A DNA stretch of 64,000 bases from Clostridium sp. CAG:343 (GTDB taxonomy: Bacteria; Bacillota; Clostridia; TANB77; CAG-508), in NCBI GenBank assembly GCA_000431335.1, contig FR888061.1, positions 40,798-104,797 of the forward strand, given 5' to 3'. Below are positions 38,060 through 48,219 of this stretch, piece after piece (the first letter of the stretch is position 1; every line of letters begins with the position of its first letter). A program made the position numbers and the translations under genes. The notes below the pieces were generated by a model. That model made no database searches. It was not told where the DNA came from and saw only the letters and a list, made by a program, of their open reading frames with translations.

Positions 38060-38222
38060 CTTATTCCCTCCTTGCCAATTATAAATTTATGCATGTACAT
38101 TATATTATATTTTGTAAAAAAAGAAAAGCTTTTAAATAAAATTTTAGTAATTTAGATTAAATATATTACAGTTCATTTAAATAGTATGCATGTTGATCAT
38201 ATACACAGTAAACATTACTTTT

Positions 38223-39071
38223 TTATATTGTTGATTTATTTCCCACCAATTCTATTATCTTCACTTGGTCCTCGTCAATTCTCTTCATTATAAATTTATA
38301 CGGTTGTTTTTTTATAATTTTTGCTTCATATATATCCTTCTTATTGTATTTTTCTTTTTTCTCAAAGTCAAATTCATCTTCATATTTAAAACATATCTCG
38401 TAATCATTTATATTTATGCCATTAAATCTTTTTTTCTCTATTTTAACATTTCCTTTTAAATTAACAATAATTGCTTCTTCATATATTTGATATTTGTTAA
38501 TCAGTTCTGTTGGGAAATCAATATTTAAAATTATTTTAGATTTCAAAAGACTTTTTCTTCTATTGTTACTAATTACTAACATAATTCCTTCTTTTTCTAA
38601 AATCTGTTTTTCTATTTTCTTAAATTTTTCTATATGATTTGTTACGATATTAATTTTTTTATATTCTTTTACTATTTCTTTTATATTTTCTAAAATATTG
38701 TCATTGATATCATTTACCAATATTGATATTGACACTTCTTCTTTTTTCATATTTTTCTTTTCTATTATATATTTTAAAGATTTAAGCATTAATACTTCAA
38801 ACAACCATCTTCCATCTATTATATCAAAATTATATGTATATAAATAATTTTGATAATCCTGTTGTTTTTTTATTTCTTTACTTAAAATTACTTTATTGCA
38901 ATTTGTTTTGCTTAATATCTTTTTAGTTTTATTTGCCAATACTTTACTCTTTTTAAAATCCATTTTTTCTTCAGCTTCTATTGGTAATATTATTTTATTT
39001 TCTTTGAGTTTTACTATATTAAATAATTTTAATATAAAGTTAGGCTTGTCAGTTTCTTGAATATAATACAA
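38223..39071 (-). CDS. Conserved clostridial protein of unknown function
   Basis: About 282 aa, lysine- and isoleucine-rich, without signal peptide or transmembrane segments. It opens YYIQETDKPNFILKLFNIV and has IDGRWLFEVLMLKSL at about 89-103. The region EGIMLVISNNRRKSLLKSKIILNIDFP (part) looks like a Rossmann-like beta-alpha unit. Position after truB suggests a clostridial accessory gene, but I cannot assign a function. I prefer the TTG start at 39069-39071, 7 bases after AGGAG; the GTG at 39080 overlaps that site. Both site and start lie in the 3' arm of a terminator hairpin. Confidence 0.65.
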   Translation of the reverse strand: MYYIQETDKPNFILKLFNIVKLKENKIILPIEAEEKMDFKKSKVLANKTKKILSKTNCNKVILSKEIKKQQDYQNYLYTYNFDIIDGRWLFEVLMLKSLKYIIEKKNMKKEEVSISILVNDINDNILENIKEIVKEYKKINIVTNHIEKFKKIEKQILEKEGIMLVISNNRRKSLLKSKIILNIDFPTELINKYQIYEEAIIVNLKGNVKIEKKRFNGININDYEICFKYEDEFDFEKKEKYNKKDIYEAKIIKKQPYKFIMKRIDEDQVKIIELVGNKSTI

Positions 39072-39120
39072 AAAAATCACTCCTCATATATTTTTAATTA
39101 AATATATGAAAGTGATTTTT
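39070..39120 (-). terminator. Terminator of the nusA-truB operon overlapping the next ribosome site
   Basis: Minus-strand AAAAATCAC pairs with GTGATTTTT, and inner TCATATATTT with AAATATATGA, followed by a T-run. The descending arm carries AGGAGTGATTTT and leads directly into the TTG start of the next gene, so termination and translation initiation share the same bases. Confidence 0.65.
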
Positions 39121-39177
39121 ATAATATACTAAATAACAAAACATTTTACTTTACATTCTTTATTGATATATAAGGTT

Positions 39178-40044
39178 TTATATTATAATAATATCTCTTT
39201 TTAAAATATTATCTTTTATGCAACCAATACCTATAAATTTGTTATTATTATAAATTTTAAAAGCTCCATCTTTTTCTTTTACTTTTAATTGTACTCCATT
39301 TAAGAATAATTTTAATTTTTTATCTTCTAATATTATGTTTTTACTTTTATCAAATAATCTTTCTATTGTTATTAAATTATTATTAATATTTTCTATATTA
39401 TTATTTATTGTTTCTAAAGTTATAGATTCAGTAATATCAAATCTACCAACACATAATCTTTCTAAATCTGACATACAACCTATTGTGCCAAGCTTTTTAG
39501 CAATATCTGAACATAAACTTCTAATATATGTTCCTTTTGAACAACTTACTTTAAATACAATTTCTTTATTATCTCTATCTATTTTTTCTAAATTCATGTC
39601 ATATATTTCTATTGTCCTTGGCTGAATTATAACCTCTTTTCCTTCTCTAGCATATTCATATAACTTTTTTCCGTCAACTTTTATTGCAGAATATATAGGA
39701 GGTATTTGTTCTTGTTTTCCAACAAAACTCTTTAATATATTTTCAACATTGCTTTTTTCTAAAATTTTAATATCAACGGCTTGTTCTTGTATCACTCTTC
39801 CTTCTAAGTCTTTTGTGTCTGTTTCAATTCCTAATTTTAGCGTAGCTTTATAAGTTTTATCGTGTTCTATTAAATATTTTGAGCACAATGTTCCTTTCCC
39901 TATTAATAATGGCAACACTCCTGTTGCCATTGGATCTAAAGTGCCTGTATGTCCCACTTTCTCTTTTGTTATTTTTTTTATTTTATGTACTATATCATGA
40001 GATGTACATCCTTTATGTTTATTTATTATTAATATTCCATCCAT
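39178..40044 (-). CDS. truB: tRNA pseudouridine-55 synthase
   Basis: Makes pseudouridine 55 in the tRNA T-loop. 288 aa with MDGILIINKHKGCTSHDIV, the catalytic Asp in GHTGTLDPMATGVLPLLIG, IPPIYSAIKVDGKKLYEYAR and SKGTYIRSLC. It ends the nusA-infB operon, 13 bases after nrnA. ribF, often next in Firmicutes, is absent here. Confidence 0.96.
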   Translation of the reverse strand: MDGILIINKHKGCTSHDIVHKIKKITKEKVGHTGTLDPMATGVLPLLIGKGTLCSKYLIEHDKTYKATLKLGIETDTKDLEGRVIQEQAVDIKILEKSNVENILKSFVGKQEQIPPIYSAIKVDGKKLYEYAREGKEVIIQPRTIEIYDMNLEKIDRDNKEIVFKVSCSKGTYIRSLCSDIAKKLGTIGCMSDLERLCVGRFDITESITLETINNNIENINNNLITIERLFDKSKNIILEDKKLKLFLNGVQLKVKEKDGAFKIYNNNKFIGIGCIKDNILKRDIIII

Positions 40045-40056
40045 TTTTTTATTTCC

Positions 40057-41004
40057 TTACAATGCTTTTTTTACTTCTTTTAAGACTTTTTCTCTTACTT
40101 GTTCTAGAGTTCCTTGTATTAATCCTCCAGCTGCTCGTGGATGTCCTCCTCCACCAAACATCAAGCATACATCTGAAACATTTACTTCATTTCCTGAACG
40201 CAATGAAATTTTAAAAGCATTTTCTTCTTTTTGTCTTACAAATATTGAAACTTCTACACCTTCAATGTCTCTTCCTATTTCAACTAGTCCTTCATGGTCT
40301 CCCGGTTCTGCATTTACTTCTTCTTCATCTTTAATAGTGATATATGTAAATGTTACTTTTCCATCTTCTAATAGCTCCATTCTGTCAATTACCTTTTTAG
40401 TTAGTAGAAAATTAGCCTTAGTTTTAGTATTTAAGGTTCTTTTATATATATATGGAATGTTAACTCCTTTTCTTACTAATTCAGCTGCAAATTCAAATGT
40501 TTCTGAATTTGTTCCATCATGTCTAAATCCTCCTGTGTCTGTTATTATTCCAGTCATTATGCATGTTCCAAGTTCCTTCGTTATTTTCATTTTAAAATAT
40601 TCTGCTATTCCTGCTAATATTTCGCAACATGCTGGAGAAACAGGATTTACGTAATTTAAATCTCCAAACATATTATTACTTCCATGATGATCAATTACTA
40701 TTGTTTTTTTAGCATTTTCAAAATATTCTTTTTTAGCTATTCTTTTTATGTCAGCACAATCTACTGCAATTGCTAAATCGTAGTTTTTTATTTCTGATTC
40801 TTTCTTTATTGTCTCAATACCTGGTAAAAAGTCAAATAGTCTAGAATACTCAGGAATAATAACATCACATTCTTTTTCCAATTCTTTTAGCATAAGTCTC
40901 ATAGCTAAACTACTACCTATAGCGTCTCCATCAGGAGATTCATGTGTTAAGATTACAATATTTTGAGCCACTTTTATTTCTTTTAATATTTCATCTAATG
41001 TCAT
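40057..41004 (-). CDS. nrnA: NrnA-type DHH phosphoesterase (oligoribonuclease / pAp phosphatase)
   Basis: Degrades nano-RNA and 3'-phosphoadenosine 5'-phosphate. 315 aa. The DHH domain carries ESPDGDAIGSSLAM, AVDCADIKRI and VIDHHGSNNMFG (DHH at about 97-99); the DHHA1 domain ends with FGGGGHPRAAGG. It is the standard gene between rbfA and truB in Firmicutes and starts 2 bases after rbfA ends. Confidence 0.94.
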   Translation of the reverse strand: MTLDEILKEIKVAQNIVILTHESPDGDAIGSSLAMRLMLKELEKECDVIIPEYSRLFDFLPGIETIKKESEIKNYDLAIAVDCADIKRIAKKEYFENAKKTIVIDHHGSNNMFGDLNYVNPVSPACCEILAGIAEYFKMKITKELGTCIMTGIITDTGGFRHDGTNSETFEFAAELVRKGVNIPYIYKRTLNTKTKANFLLTKKVIDRMELLEDGKVTFTYITIKDEEEVNAEPGDHEGLVEIGRDIEGVEVSIFVRQKEENAFKISLRSGNEVNVSDVCLMFGGGGHPRAAGGLIQGTLEQVREKVLKEVKKAL

Positions 41005-41006
41005 AT

Positions 41007-41372
41007 TTATTTCTCCTCTTCTTTTTTAGGCATAATTTCTTTTAATATGCTATCAATCTTTGCTCCATATTCTAAAGAATCATCTAATTCGAATAAAATT
41101 TCTGGGGTATTTCTTAAATTTATTTTTCTTGCTAATTCACTTCTTATAAATCCTGAAGATTTCTTTAATCCTTCCATTGTTTCTTTTAAATTTTTTGAAT
41201 TTAAAATGCTTACATATACTTTTGCATATTTTAAGTCGTTAGTTACCTTTACTTTTGTTACACTAATTAATCCTGTTACATTTGGATTTTTTAATTGATA
41301 ACTAATGATTTGGCTTATTTCTTTTTTGTATTCTTCATCAATGCGTCCTAATCTATTCTGATTTTCTGGCAT
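41007..41372 (-). CDS. rbfA: Ribosome-binding factor A
   Basis: Small KH-type factor for late maturation of the 30S subunit. 121 aa, with RLGRIDEEYKKEISQIISY at the N-terminus, AKVYVSILN, and RNTPEILFELDDSLEYGAKID at the C-terminus. It is in the usual position after infB, with an AAAAGGAGG ribosome site. Confidence 0.95.
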   Translation of the reverse strand: MPENQNRLGRIDEEYKKEISQIISYQLKNPNVTGLISVTKVKVTNDLKYAKVYVSILNSKNLKETMEGLKKSSGFIRSELARKINLRNTPEILFELDDSLEYGAKIDSILKEIMPKKEEEK

Positions 41373-41418
41373 TTTATTTTTCCTCCTTTTATAAGAGAAA
41401 TATCCCTAAAAAGGGACA

Positions 41419-44337
41419 TTATCTCTTAATTTCTTCCATAATATATACTTCTATTACGTCTCCTTCTTTGATGTCGTTATAATTTTCAATTTGAATTCCA
41501 CATTCAAATCCTTTAGTAACTTCTTTTACATCATCTTTAAATCTTTTTAATGTAGCTAAATGTCCATCATGTATTACTACATTTTCACGAATCACTCTAA
41601 CTCCCGCATTTCTTTCTACTTTTCCTGAAATTACATAACATCCTGCAATAGTTCCAACATTAGATATTTTAAAAGTTTGTCTTACTTCTGCATTTCCAAT
41701 TACTTTTTCTTCATATTTTGGATCTAGCATTCCTTTCATCGCAGCTTCTACATCTTCTATTGCTTGATAAATAATAGAATATTGTTTTATTTCTACTTCA
41801 TCTTTTTCTGCCATTTCTTTTGCCATATTATCAGGTCTTACATTAAACGCTATGATTATAGCATTTGATACTTTTGCAAGTGTTACATCTGATTGATTAA
41901 CAGCACCTGCAGCTGCATGAATTACTTTTACTTTTACTTCTTCGTTTTCTAGTTTTTCCATTGCTTGTTTTACTGCTTCAACAGATCCTTGTACATCTGC
42001 TTTTACAATTAGGTTTAGCACTTTTAAATTTCCTTGTTCCATTTGTGTAAATAGATTATCTAATGTTACTTTTGTTGCACTGTTAATTGCTTTTTCTCTT
42101 GCTTGACGTTTTCTTCTTTCTATTAAATGTTTAGCCATTTTTTCATTTTTAACTTCATAGAAAGTATCTCCAGCTTCTGGAACTTCTGTTAATCCCATTA
42201 TTTCTACCGGTGTAGATGGTCCTGCAGCTTTTACACTTTTTCCTTTATCATCTTTCATCGCTCTAATTCTTCCTATAGATGAGCCTACTACTATTGTATC
42301 TCCTACATCTAAAGTTCCTCTTTGTACAAGCATTGTAGCAATTGCTCCTTTTGATTTGTCTAATCTTGCTTCTATAACAGCTCCTTTTGCTTGTTTATGT
42401 GGATTTGCTTTTAATTCTAATACATCTGCTTCTAATAGTACCATTTCTAATAATTGGTCAATATTTTCTCCTTTTTTAGCAGATATTGGTACATATATTG
42501 TATCTCCACCCCATTCTTCAGGAACCAATTCATATGCCATTAATTCTTGTTTTACTTTTTCTATATTTGCATCTGGTAAATCAATTTTATTTATTGCAAC
42601 AATAATAGGTATTCCTGCTGATTTAGCGTGATTAATAGCTTCTATCGTTTGAGGTTTTACCCCATCATTTGCTGCTACAACTAAAATAGCAATATCTGTA
42701 ATCTGAGCTCCTCTAGCTCTCATTGCTGTAAACGCTTCATGTCCTGGAGTATCTAAGAAAGTAATTTCTCTATCTTTTACTTTTACTTTATATGCACCAA
42801 TTGCTTGTGTAATTCCTCCTGCTTCCCCTTCAATCACATTTGTTTTTCTAACAGCATCTAGAAGTGATGTTTTTCCATGGTCAACATGCCCCATTACAAC
42901 AATTACTGGAGGTCTTGTTTCTAATTCTTCTTCTTTATCTTCAGAATCATCAAACAATATATCTTCCTCTGTTACTGTTTCTTTTTTAGTTGCTGTAATT
43001 CCAAATTCTTGTGCAATTAAATAAGCTGTATCAAAATCTATTTCTTGATTAATTGTAGCCATTATTCCATATCCTAATAGTTTCTTTATTACCTCTGCAG
43101 TTGTTTTTTTCATATCTGCTGCTAAATCTTTTACAGTTACTGTTTCTGGAATTTCAATTTCTGTTAATTGGAATATTTTTTGTTTTGTTCTCTCTTCTTG
43201 ATTTTGATTTTTTCTCTTTTTGCCTCTTCTACCTCTCTCTGTTGTTAAATCATAATAATCTAACATTCCTCCATCTTGTTCATCAAACATATTTGACAAT
43301 CTGTTTGCTTGTTTCAAGCTTTTTAGTTTTCCTTCATCAAAATCTCCTGCTGAATTGTTTCTTCTTGATTTTGATTTTTTCCCTTTATTTTCCTCAAATT
43401 TATTATTATTTTTTTGTTTATCAATTCCTCTATTATATTCTCTAACACTTTCTTTTTCAACAGTTTCAACTGACATGATATTTTTAATATTTTTTTCAAT
43501 CCCTTTTTCGTCTAAAGGTCTTTTATTAAATCTATCATTATTATTTCTATTATTAAACCTATTATTTCCGTTATTGTTATTATTACCATTAAATCTGCCA
43601 TTATTATTGCTGTTATTATTATTAAATCTATTGTTATTATGGTTAAATCTATTATTATTTCTATTGTTATTATTATAATTATTAGAATTTTGGCCATAAT
43701 TATTTCTATTTTGTCTATTGTCTCGATTTTCTCTATTCATTTTATTTTCTCTTCCAATCGTTTTGTTTTCTCTTTCTTGCTTTTGAGGTTTAGAATCTAA
43801 TGCAACTTTTTTTAATGTTTCTTCTTTTTTTACTTCTTTTACTTCCTCTTTTTTCATTTCTTCTTTTTTATTTTCTTGTTCAACTTTAACTTTTTCTTCT
43901 TTTTTTGGTTCCTCTTTTTTAAGTCCAAATAGTTCACTAACTGTCATAGGTTTGCTTGGTTTATTTCTATACACAATATTATAGTCTTTGTTTTGTTTTC
44001 TTTCTACAAATCCTACATTGTTCTTTTTATTTTCCTTTTTTACTGGTTCTTTCTTTTTTGTTTGTTCTGCTTCTTGTGAAATAATAACTTCTCTTCTAAT
44101 AATAACAGGTGCTTTTTCTTCCTTTTTTGTTCCTATTTTTTCTTTTTTTACTATTTCTTTTTCTTGCTTTTTGTTCTCTTTTTTGTTTATATCATCTTCA
44201 ATTCTTTTCGCTTCTTCCTCTTCTATTCCACTCAAATGACTTTTCACATTAATATTTAGCTTTTTTGCTACTTCTAATACTTCTTTACTGGTTAAGTTTA
44301 GCTTTTTTGCTATATCATATATTTTTATCTTACCCAA
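41419..44337 (-). CDS. infB: Translation initiation factor IF-2
   Basis: GTPase that places initiator tRNA on the ribosome. About 972 aa. An N-terminal IF2_N motif ([20 protein letters not shown]) is followed by a very charged Lys/Glu region and an Asn/Arg/Phe low-complexity stretch (about 200-275) encoded by AAT-rich repeats, then a second IF2_N domain, the GTPase domain with [20 protein letters not shown] and NKIDLP, and the C-terminal domains. I prefer the TTG start at 44335-44337, giving the family-typical MGKI opening, 6 bases after GGGGGTG. An ATG 15 bases upstream is the alternative. It overlaps ylxQ by 8 bases. Confidence 0.95.
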   Translation of the reverse strand: MGKIKIYDIAKKLNLTSKEVLEVAKKLNINVKSHLSGIEEEEAKRIEDDINKKENKKQEKEIVKKEKIGTKKEEKAPVIIRREVIISQEAEQTKKKEPVKKENKKNNVGFVERKQNKDYNIVYRNKPSKPMTVSELFGLKKEEPKKEEKVKVEQENKKEEMKKEEVKEVKKEETLKKVALDSKPQKQERENKTIGRENKMNRENRDNRQNRNNYGQNSNNYNNNNRNNNRFNHNNNRFNNNNSNNNGRFNGNNNNNGNNRFNNRNNNDRFNKRPLDEKGIEKNIKNIMSVETVEKESVREYNRGIDKQKNNNKFEENKGKKSKSRRNNSAGDFDEGKLKSLKQANRLSNMFDEQDGGMLDYYDLTTERGRRGKKRKNQNQEERTKQKIFQLTEIEIPETVTVKDLAADMKKTTAEVIKKLLGYGIMATINQEIDFDTAYLIAQEFGITATKKETVTEEDILFDDSEDKEEELETRPPVIVVMGHVDHGKTSLLDAVRKTNVIEGEAGGITQAIGAYKVKVKDREITFLDTPGHEAFTAMRARGAQITDIAILVVAANDGVKPQTIEAINHAKSAGIPIIVAINKIDLPDANIEKVKQELMAYELVPEEWGGDTIYVPISAKKGENIDQLLEMVLLEADVLELKANPHKQAKGAVIEARLDKSKGAIATMLVQRGTLDVGDTIVVGSSIGRIRAMKDDKGKSVKAAGPSTPVEIMGLTEVPEAGDTFYEVKNEKMAKHLIERRKRQAREKAINSATKVTLDNLFTQMEQGNLKVLNLIVKADVQGSVEAVKQAMEKLENEEVKVKVIHAAAGAVNQSDVTLAKVSNAIIIAFNVRPDNMAKEMAEKDEVEIKQYSIIYQAIEDVEAAMKGMLDPKYEEKVIGNAEVRQTFKISNVGTIAGCYVISGKVERNAGVRVIRENVVIHDGHLATLKRFKDDVKEVTKGFECGIQIENYNDIKEGDVIEVYIMEEIKR

Positions 44338-44650
44338 TAACTTCACCCCCATTATTTATTTTTTGAATTTCTTTTGATAAGTTTATATCTTCAATTCCTA
44401 ATATTGCCTTATTTGATTTACCAATTGCTTTGCTTAATTCCTCTATTTTTCCAATTATTATAATTGGCACTTTATATTTTTCGCTTAAATATTTAAATTT
44501 ATCTTTTGTCCTCTCCGAAGAGTCCTCAGCTACAATTATTAAAGTAACTTTCCTATTTTTTATACTATCTTCCACACTATCTGATCCAAAGCTTATTTTC
44601 CTTGCCTTTGCTGATAATCCTATTAATCCTAATATCTTTTTATTTATCAA
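44330..44650 (-). CDS. ylxQ: L7Ae-like K-turn RNA-binding protein (YlxQ)
   Basis: 106 aa of the L7Ae/L30e family with [24 protein letters not shown] and [27 protein letters not shown] (parts), the usual RNA-binding core. Its exact role is unclear, although the gene is conserved between ylxR and infB. The start is TTG at 44648-44650, 6 bases after GAGGTG, and overlaps the ylxR stop region. Confidence 0.9.
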   Translation of the reverse strand: MINKKILGLIGLSAKARKISFGSDSVEDSIKNRKVTLIIVAEDSSERTKDKFKYLSEKYKVPIIIIGKIEELSKAIGKSNKAILGIEDINLSKEIQKINNGGEVIG

Positions 44651-44900
44651 GAATTACACCTCTTAATTTCTCATATATTTCATTTGATATTTCTTTATCA
44701 AATATTTTTTCTAATCTCTTTGATCTTATTATCTTTTCTAAGCATTGGACGTTGTCACATATGTAAGCTCCTCTTCCATCCAATTTTCCAGTTCTATCAA
44801 TATTAATTTCATCATTTTTATTTTTAACAATTCTTATCAAATCATTTTTTGCTTTTTTTTCATTACATCCCATACATGTTCTAGTTGGTTGATTTTTCAT
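44640..44900 (-). CDS. ylxR: YlxR/RnpM family RNA-binding protein
   Basis: 86 aa DUF448 protein; the family has been described as a modulator of RNase P. RTCMGCNEKKAKNDLIRIVK at the N-terminus contains the CxxC, followed by RTGKLDGRGAYIC and a basic end. It is in the usual place between nusA and ylxQ, with AAGGAGGG before the ATG. Confidence 0.93.
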   Translation of the reverse strand: MKNQPTRTCMGCNEKKAKNDLIRIVKNKNDEINIDRTGKLDGRGAYICDNVQCLEKIIRSKRLEKIFDKEISNEIYEKLRGVILDK

Positions 44901-44939
44901 ATATTTGTCCCTCCTTTATTGTATGTCTGCTTTTTATTT

Positions 44940-46058
44940 TTATTCGGTTTCTGTTTCTTCCTCTGTTTCTTTTTTATCACTTTCTTGTGATTTTATTATC
45001 ATTTCTCTAAATTGTGTTTCTGACTTAATATCAATTTTCCAATTTGTTAATCTTGCTGCTAGTCTTGCATTCTGTCCTGATTTTCCAATTGCTAAAGATA
45101 ATTGATCATCTGGTACGACAACTTGCGCAAATTTTTCTTCTTCCTTAATGTCAACAGCCAATATTTTTGCTGGTAGTAAAGCTGAAGCTATATAAATAGA
45201 TGGATCTTCATTCCATTCTATAACATCTATCTTTTCTCCATTTAATTCATTAATTACGTTTTGAATTCTTACTCCTTTTTGTCCTACGCAAGATCCTACA
45301 GGGTCAATGTTTTGATCTGGTGAATAAACAGCAACCTTACTTCTATATCCTGGATCTCTTGAAACACTTTTTATTTCTATTACTCCTTCATATATCTCTG
45401 GTATTTCAAATTCTAATAATTTTCTTACAAAATCCGGATGACTTCTAGATACTATTACTTGTGGAGCACCTTTTGCTCCTTTTTCTACATCTAAAACATA
45501 TCCTTTTATTTTGTCGTTTACTTTATAATGTTCTGTAGGAATTTGTTCTTTTAAAGGCATTACTCCTTCTAACTTTCCTAAGTCCATTACGACAATATTG
45601 TGGTCAGCTTTTTGAATAAGTCCTGAAACTATTTCTCCTTTTCTTTCATTGAATTCATTATATACTATTTCTCTTTCAACTTCTCTTAATTTTTGAATAA
45701 TAACTTGTTTTGCTGTTTGTGCTGCTATTCTTCCAAAATCTCTTGGAACGATTTCTGTTTCAACTGTATCCCCTTCTTTTAAGTCTGGGTTTATCTTTTG
45801 AGCTTCTTTTAAGCTAATTTCTGTATCTTCATCGTTTGCTTTTTCCATAACTTCTTTAATAGCATATACATGTGTTGCTCCTGTTTGATGATCCATTTCT
45901 ACTCTTACATTTTCTAATGAATCAAAGTTTCTCTTATATGCTGTTACTAATGCTGTTTCAATTGCTTCTAATAAGTACTCTTTCTTTATTCCCTTCTCTT
46001 TTTCTAATTCTTCTAAAGCTAAAATTAATTCTTTGTTATCAATTGCTTGATCTTTCAT
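44940..46058 (-). CDS. nusA: Transcription termination/antitermination factor NusA
   Basis: Binds RNA polymerase and nascent RNA and modulates pausing, termination and riboswitch folding. 372 aa: N-terminal domain (NKELILALEELEKEKGIKKE), S1 domain (KGEIVSGLIQKADHNIVVMDLG, part) and two KH domains (VGSCVGQKGVRIQNVINEL and AIGKSGQNARLAARLT, parts). It ends in an acidic Glu-rich tail. The ATG at 46056-46058 follows AAAGGGAGG. It is the short Gram-positive form, without the C-terminal acidic repeats of E. coli. Confidence 0.96.
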   Translation of the reverse strand: MKDQAIDNKELILALEELEKEKGIKKEYLLEAIETALVTAYKRNFDSLENVRVEMDHQTGATHVYAIKEVMEKANDEDTEISLKEAQKINPDLKEGDTVETEIVPRDFGRIAAQTAKQVIIQKLREVEREIVYNEFNERKGEIVSGLIQKADHNIVVMDLGKLEGVMPLKEQIPTEHYKVNDKIKGYVLDVEKGAKGAPQVIVSRSHPDFVRKLLEFEIPEIYEGVIEIKSVSRDPGYRSKVAVYSPDQNIDPVGSCVGQKGVRIQNVINELNGEKIDVIEWNEDPSIYIASALLPAKILAVDIKEEEKFAQVVVPDDQLSLAIGKSGQNARLAARLTNWKIDIKSETQFREMIIKSQESDKKETEEETETE

Positions 46059-46072
46059 TTTTATTCCTCCCT

Positions 46073-46522
46073 TTACCAATTATATACTGTTTTAATTTGT
46101 GCTATATTTTTTCTTTCAATTTTTATATTTTCTTCTAATTCTATATTGTCTTGGTCAAATGCTTTTAAAATTCCTTGATATTCTTTGTTTCCGTTTTTAT
46201 CTTTTTTAAATAACTTAATATTAATTTCATGGCCAATATATTTTTTTAGATGTTTTTCTTTTCTTATGATTCTTTCTATACCTGGAGAAGAAACTTCTAA
46301 AAAATACTGCTCTTTTATATAATCAGCTTCGTCCAAAATTTCATCTATTTCATTATTCACTTTTTCACAGTCATTTAAGTCAATTCCTCCAGTTTTATCT
46401 ATAAATATTCTTAAAAAGTAATTCTTACCTTCTTTGCTATATTCTACATCATATAGTTCATATCCAATTGCTTCAATTTTTTCTTTTAATAAGCTTTCCA
46501 CTCTCTCTTCTATACTTGCCAA
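46073..46522 (-). CDS. rimP: Ribosome maturation factor RimP
   Basis: Needed for 30S assembly. About 149 aa with LLKEKIEAIGYELYDVEYSK, LRIFIDKTGGIDLNDCEKVN (parts) and SSPGIERIIRKEKHLKKYIG, the conserved RimP core. I prefer the TTG start at 46520-46522, which has AAAAGGAGGG just before it and gives MASIEERVESLL; the ATG 21 bases upstream would swallow that site. It is the first gene of the operon. Confidence 0.94.
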   Translation of the reverse strand: MASIEERVESLLKEKIEAIGYELYDVEYSKEGKNYFLRIFIDKTGGIDLNDCEKVNNEIDEILDEADYIKEQYFLEVSSPGIERIIRKEKHLKKYIGHEINIKLFKKDKNGNKEYQGILKAFDQDNIELEENIKIERKNIAQIKTVYNW

Positions 46523-46578
46523 AATATCCCTCCTTTTTAACATATCTAATCATAAGTATTTATTTTTTTCTAATAATT

Positions 46579-46603
46579 AAGAGTGGGATTTGTTCCCACT
46601 CTT
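46579..46603 (-). terminator. Hairpin between the GT39-like gene and rimP
   Basis: AAGAGTGGGA and TCCCACTCTT form a perfect 10-bp stem with a 5-base loop. On the minus strand it lies about 70 bases after the glycosyltransferase stop codon. The following AATTATTAG is only weakly T-rich. Confidence 0.55.
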
Positions 46604-46675
46604 CTTAAGTCTTTCATAGTTTCCATTGTTATTATACCCAATTTTTGGTATAAATGCAAGCTTTTTTATAGTTTT

Positions 46676-48151
46676 TTATTTTATTTTTTCCAAAACTACA
46701 ATTTGGTAAGTATACTCTTTATATTTCGGTTCAAATTTTTTGATTTCAACTTGTTTATATTCTTCTTTATTTTCTAATCTGTTATAACAACTTAAACTAC
46801 CATCATCAATTATAAATATTCTACCTTTTGCTTCTTTCATAGCTTCTTCAAAACTATATGCCACTTTCATTTGTGGAGCATACGCTTTATATGCTTCCTC
46901 AATAGTCCAATTATCCACATTTAAAAAGTACTGCTGATTTGAATCAATTAATGCTGCTACTACTCCTCCATTATTTATACTAGTATATACTATTATATCT
47001 TCTGGTTGTAAATTCTCTTCTAAATAAGCAAATGGTTCATTATTAGAAATATCATAATTTTCTTCAATATTTTCCTTTAAATTCATTACTGACATTATTA
47101 AAATTGCACCACATATCATTCCTATAATAAATGTTTTATTTTCCTTTGCTAAAAAATAACAAATTGAAAAAATTAGAAGTCCTGATATAGGAAATAAATA
47201 TCTAGCATATAAAATAGGAGATTTTAATGAAGCTATTGCTGCTATTGCAATTACCAATATATATATTATTATTGGTATTATTCCTTCTTTTATATTCTCT
47301 TTCTTTTTTATATTTTTTATAATAATATATAAAATATAAATCAATAGTATACTAGCAAAAATTGTAGGTATTATTTGTTCTAAACTTCCCTTAAATTGAA
47401 AATTTATAATATCAATTAATATTTGAGGAAATTCAATTCTAATCCAAAATCCTCCCCCTACTCTTGTTAGTTGTTTTATAAAGTAAAACATCCATGGAAT
47501 ATATAGTATCACTTGTAACGCTTCTACTAAAATAAACTGTTTTATTATTTTATTTTCTATGCTTTTTCTATTTTTAATTATATAAATAATTAATCCTAAA
47601 TTAATTATTCCTGCACAAACAAGAGCATAATAATGCATATAACAACTTACTATACTAAATACTCCAAATAGAATTAAATTTTTAGTATTTTTGTCCTTTA
47701 TAAATCTATTTAAATAAATTACCATTAATGTAACAAAGAAAATTGACCATGAATACATTCTAATTTCTAACGCATAATTTAACATAACTGGTAAGAAGAA
47801 ACTAAAAAATGTAAATAATAGCCCTGTTTTTGTTCCAAAATCTTTTTTTATATGAGTAAAACCTAATATTCCTAATCCAACAATTCCTAAAACAGAAAAA
47901 ATTCTATATATAATTATATTGCTTCCAAATAAAATATTTATTATTTTAAGCATCCAATAATAAAGAATAGGGTGTACATCATTTCCGCCTATTGTCCATA
48001 TTTCACTAAAAGAATGATTTGATATTGCTACACTGTATGATTCATCAAACCATATATTACTATGAAAAGCTGGTATTAGAATTAATATTGTTCCTAATAA
48101 AATTATTGCTATATGTAATAAATTTTCTTTTTTTAATAATTCTTTTATCAT
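46676..48151 (-). CDS. GT-C membrane glycosyltransferase (GT39/ArnT-like)
   Basis: 491 aa with about 11 transmembrane helices. The first periplasmic loop holds SNIWFDESYSVAISNHSF, with the DE-type catalytic motif of polyprenyl-phosphate-sugar-dependent transferases, followed by GGNDVHPILYYWML, also typical of this class. The C-terminal soluble domain ends with YTYQIVVLEKIK. It would transfer a sugar from an undecaprenyl-phosphate donor to a surface acceptor. The ATG at 48149-48151 follows AAAAGGAG. The adjacent upstream gene is a GT2 enzyme. Confidence 0.82.
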   Translation of the reverse strand: MIKELLKKENLLHIAIILLGTILILIPAFHSNIWFDESYSVAISNHSFSEIWTIGGNDVHPILYYWMLKIINILFGSNIIIYRIFSVLGIVGLGILGFTHIKKDFGTKTGLLFTFFSFFLPVMLNYALEIRMYSWSIFFVTLMVIYLNRFIKDKNTKNLILFGVFSIVSCYMHYYALVCAGIINLGLIIYIIKNRKSIENKIIKQFILVEALQVILYIPWMFYFIKQLTRVGGGFWIRIEFPQILIDIINFQFKGSLEQIIPTIFASILLIYILYIIIKNIKKKENIKEGIIPIIIYILVIAIAAIASLKSPILYARYLFPISGLLIFSICYFLAKENKTFIIGMICGAILIMSVMNLKENIEENYDISNNEPFAYLEENLQPEDIIVYTSINNGGVVAALIDSNQQYFLNVDNWTIEEAYKAYAPQMKVAYSFEEAMKEAKGRIFIIDDGSLSCYNRLENKEEYKQVEIKKFEPKYKEYTYQIVVLEKIK

Positions 48152-48175
48152 TTTCTTCTCCTTTTTGTAAATATT

Positions 48176-48207
48176 AAAGAAAGTTGGCTTAAAAGTCAAC
48201 TTTCTTT
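48176..48207 (-). terminator. Hairpin between the GT2 and GT39-like genes
   Basis: AAAGAAAGTTG and CAACTTTCTTT make a perfect 11-bp stem with a 10-base loop just after the GT2 stop codon, followed on the minus strand by AATATTTAC. The weak T-run suggests partial termination or an RNA-stability hairpin. Confidence 0.5.
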
Positions 48208-48219
48208 GTGTTTATATTT

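Noticed and set aside
31188..38222. T-box leaders upstream of argS or cysS.
   Set aside because: Gaps before these genes are too short (15 to about 70 bases) and show no T-box sequence (TGGNACC-type) or specifier stem.
43101..43697. Several open frames antisense or out of frame within infB.
   Set aside because: They are Leu/Ile-rich shadows of the AT-rich, low-complexity infB sequence without ribosome sites.
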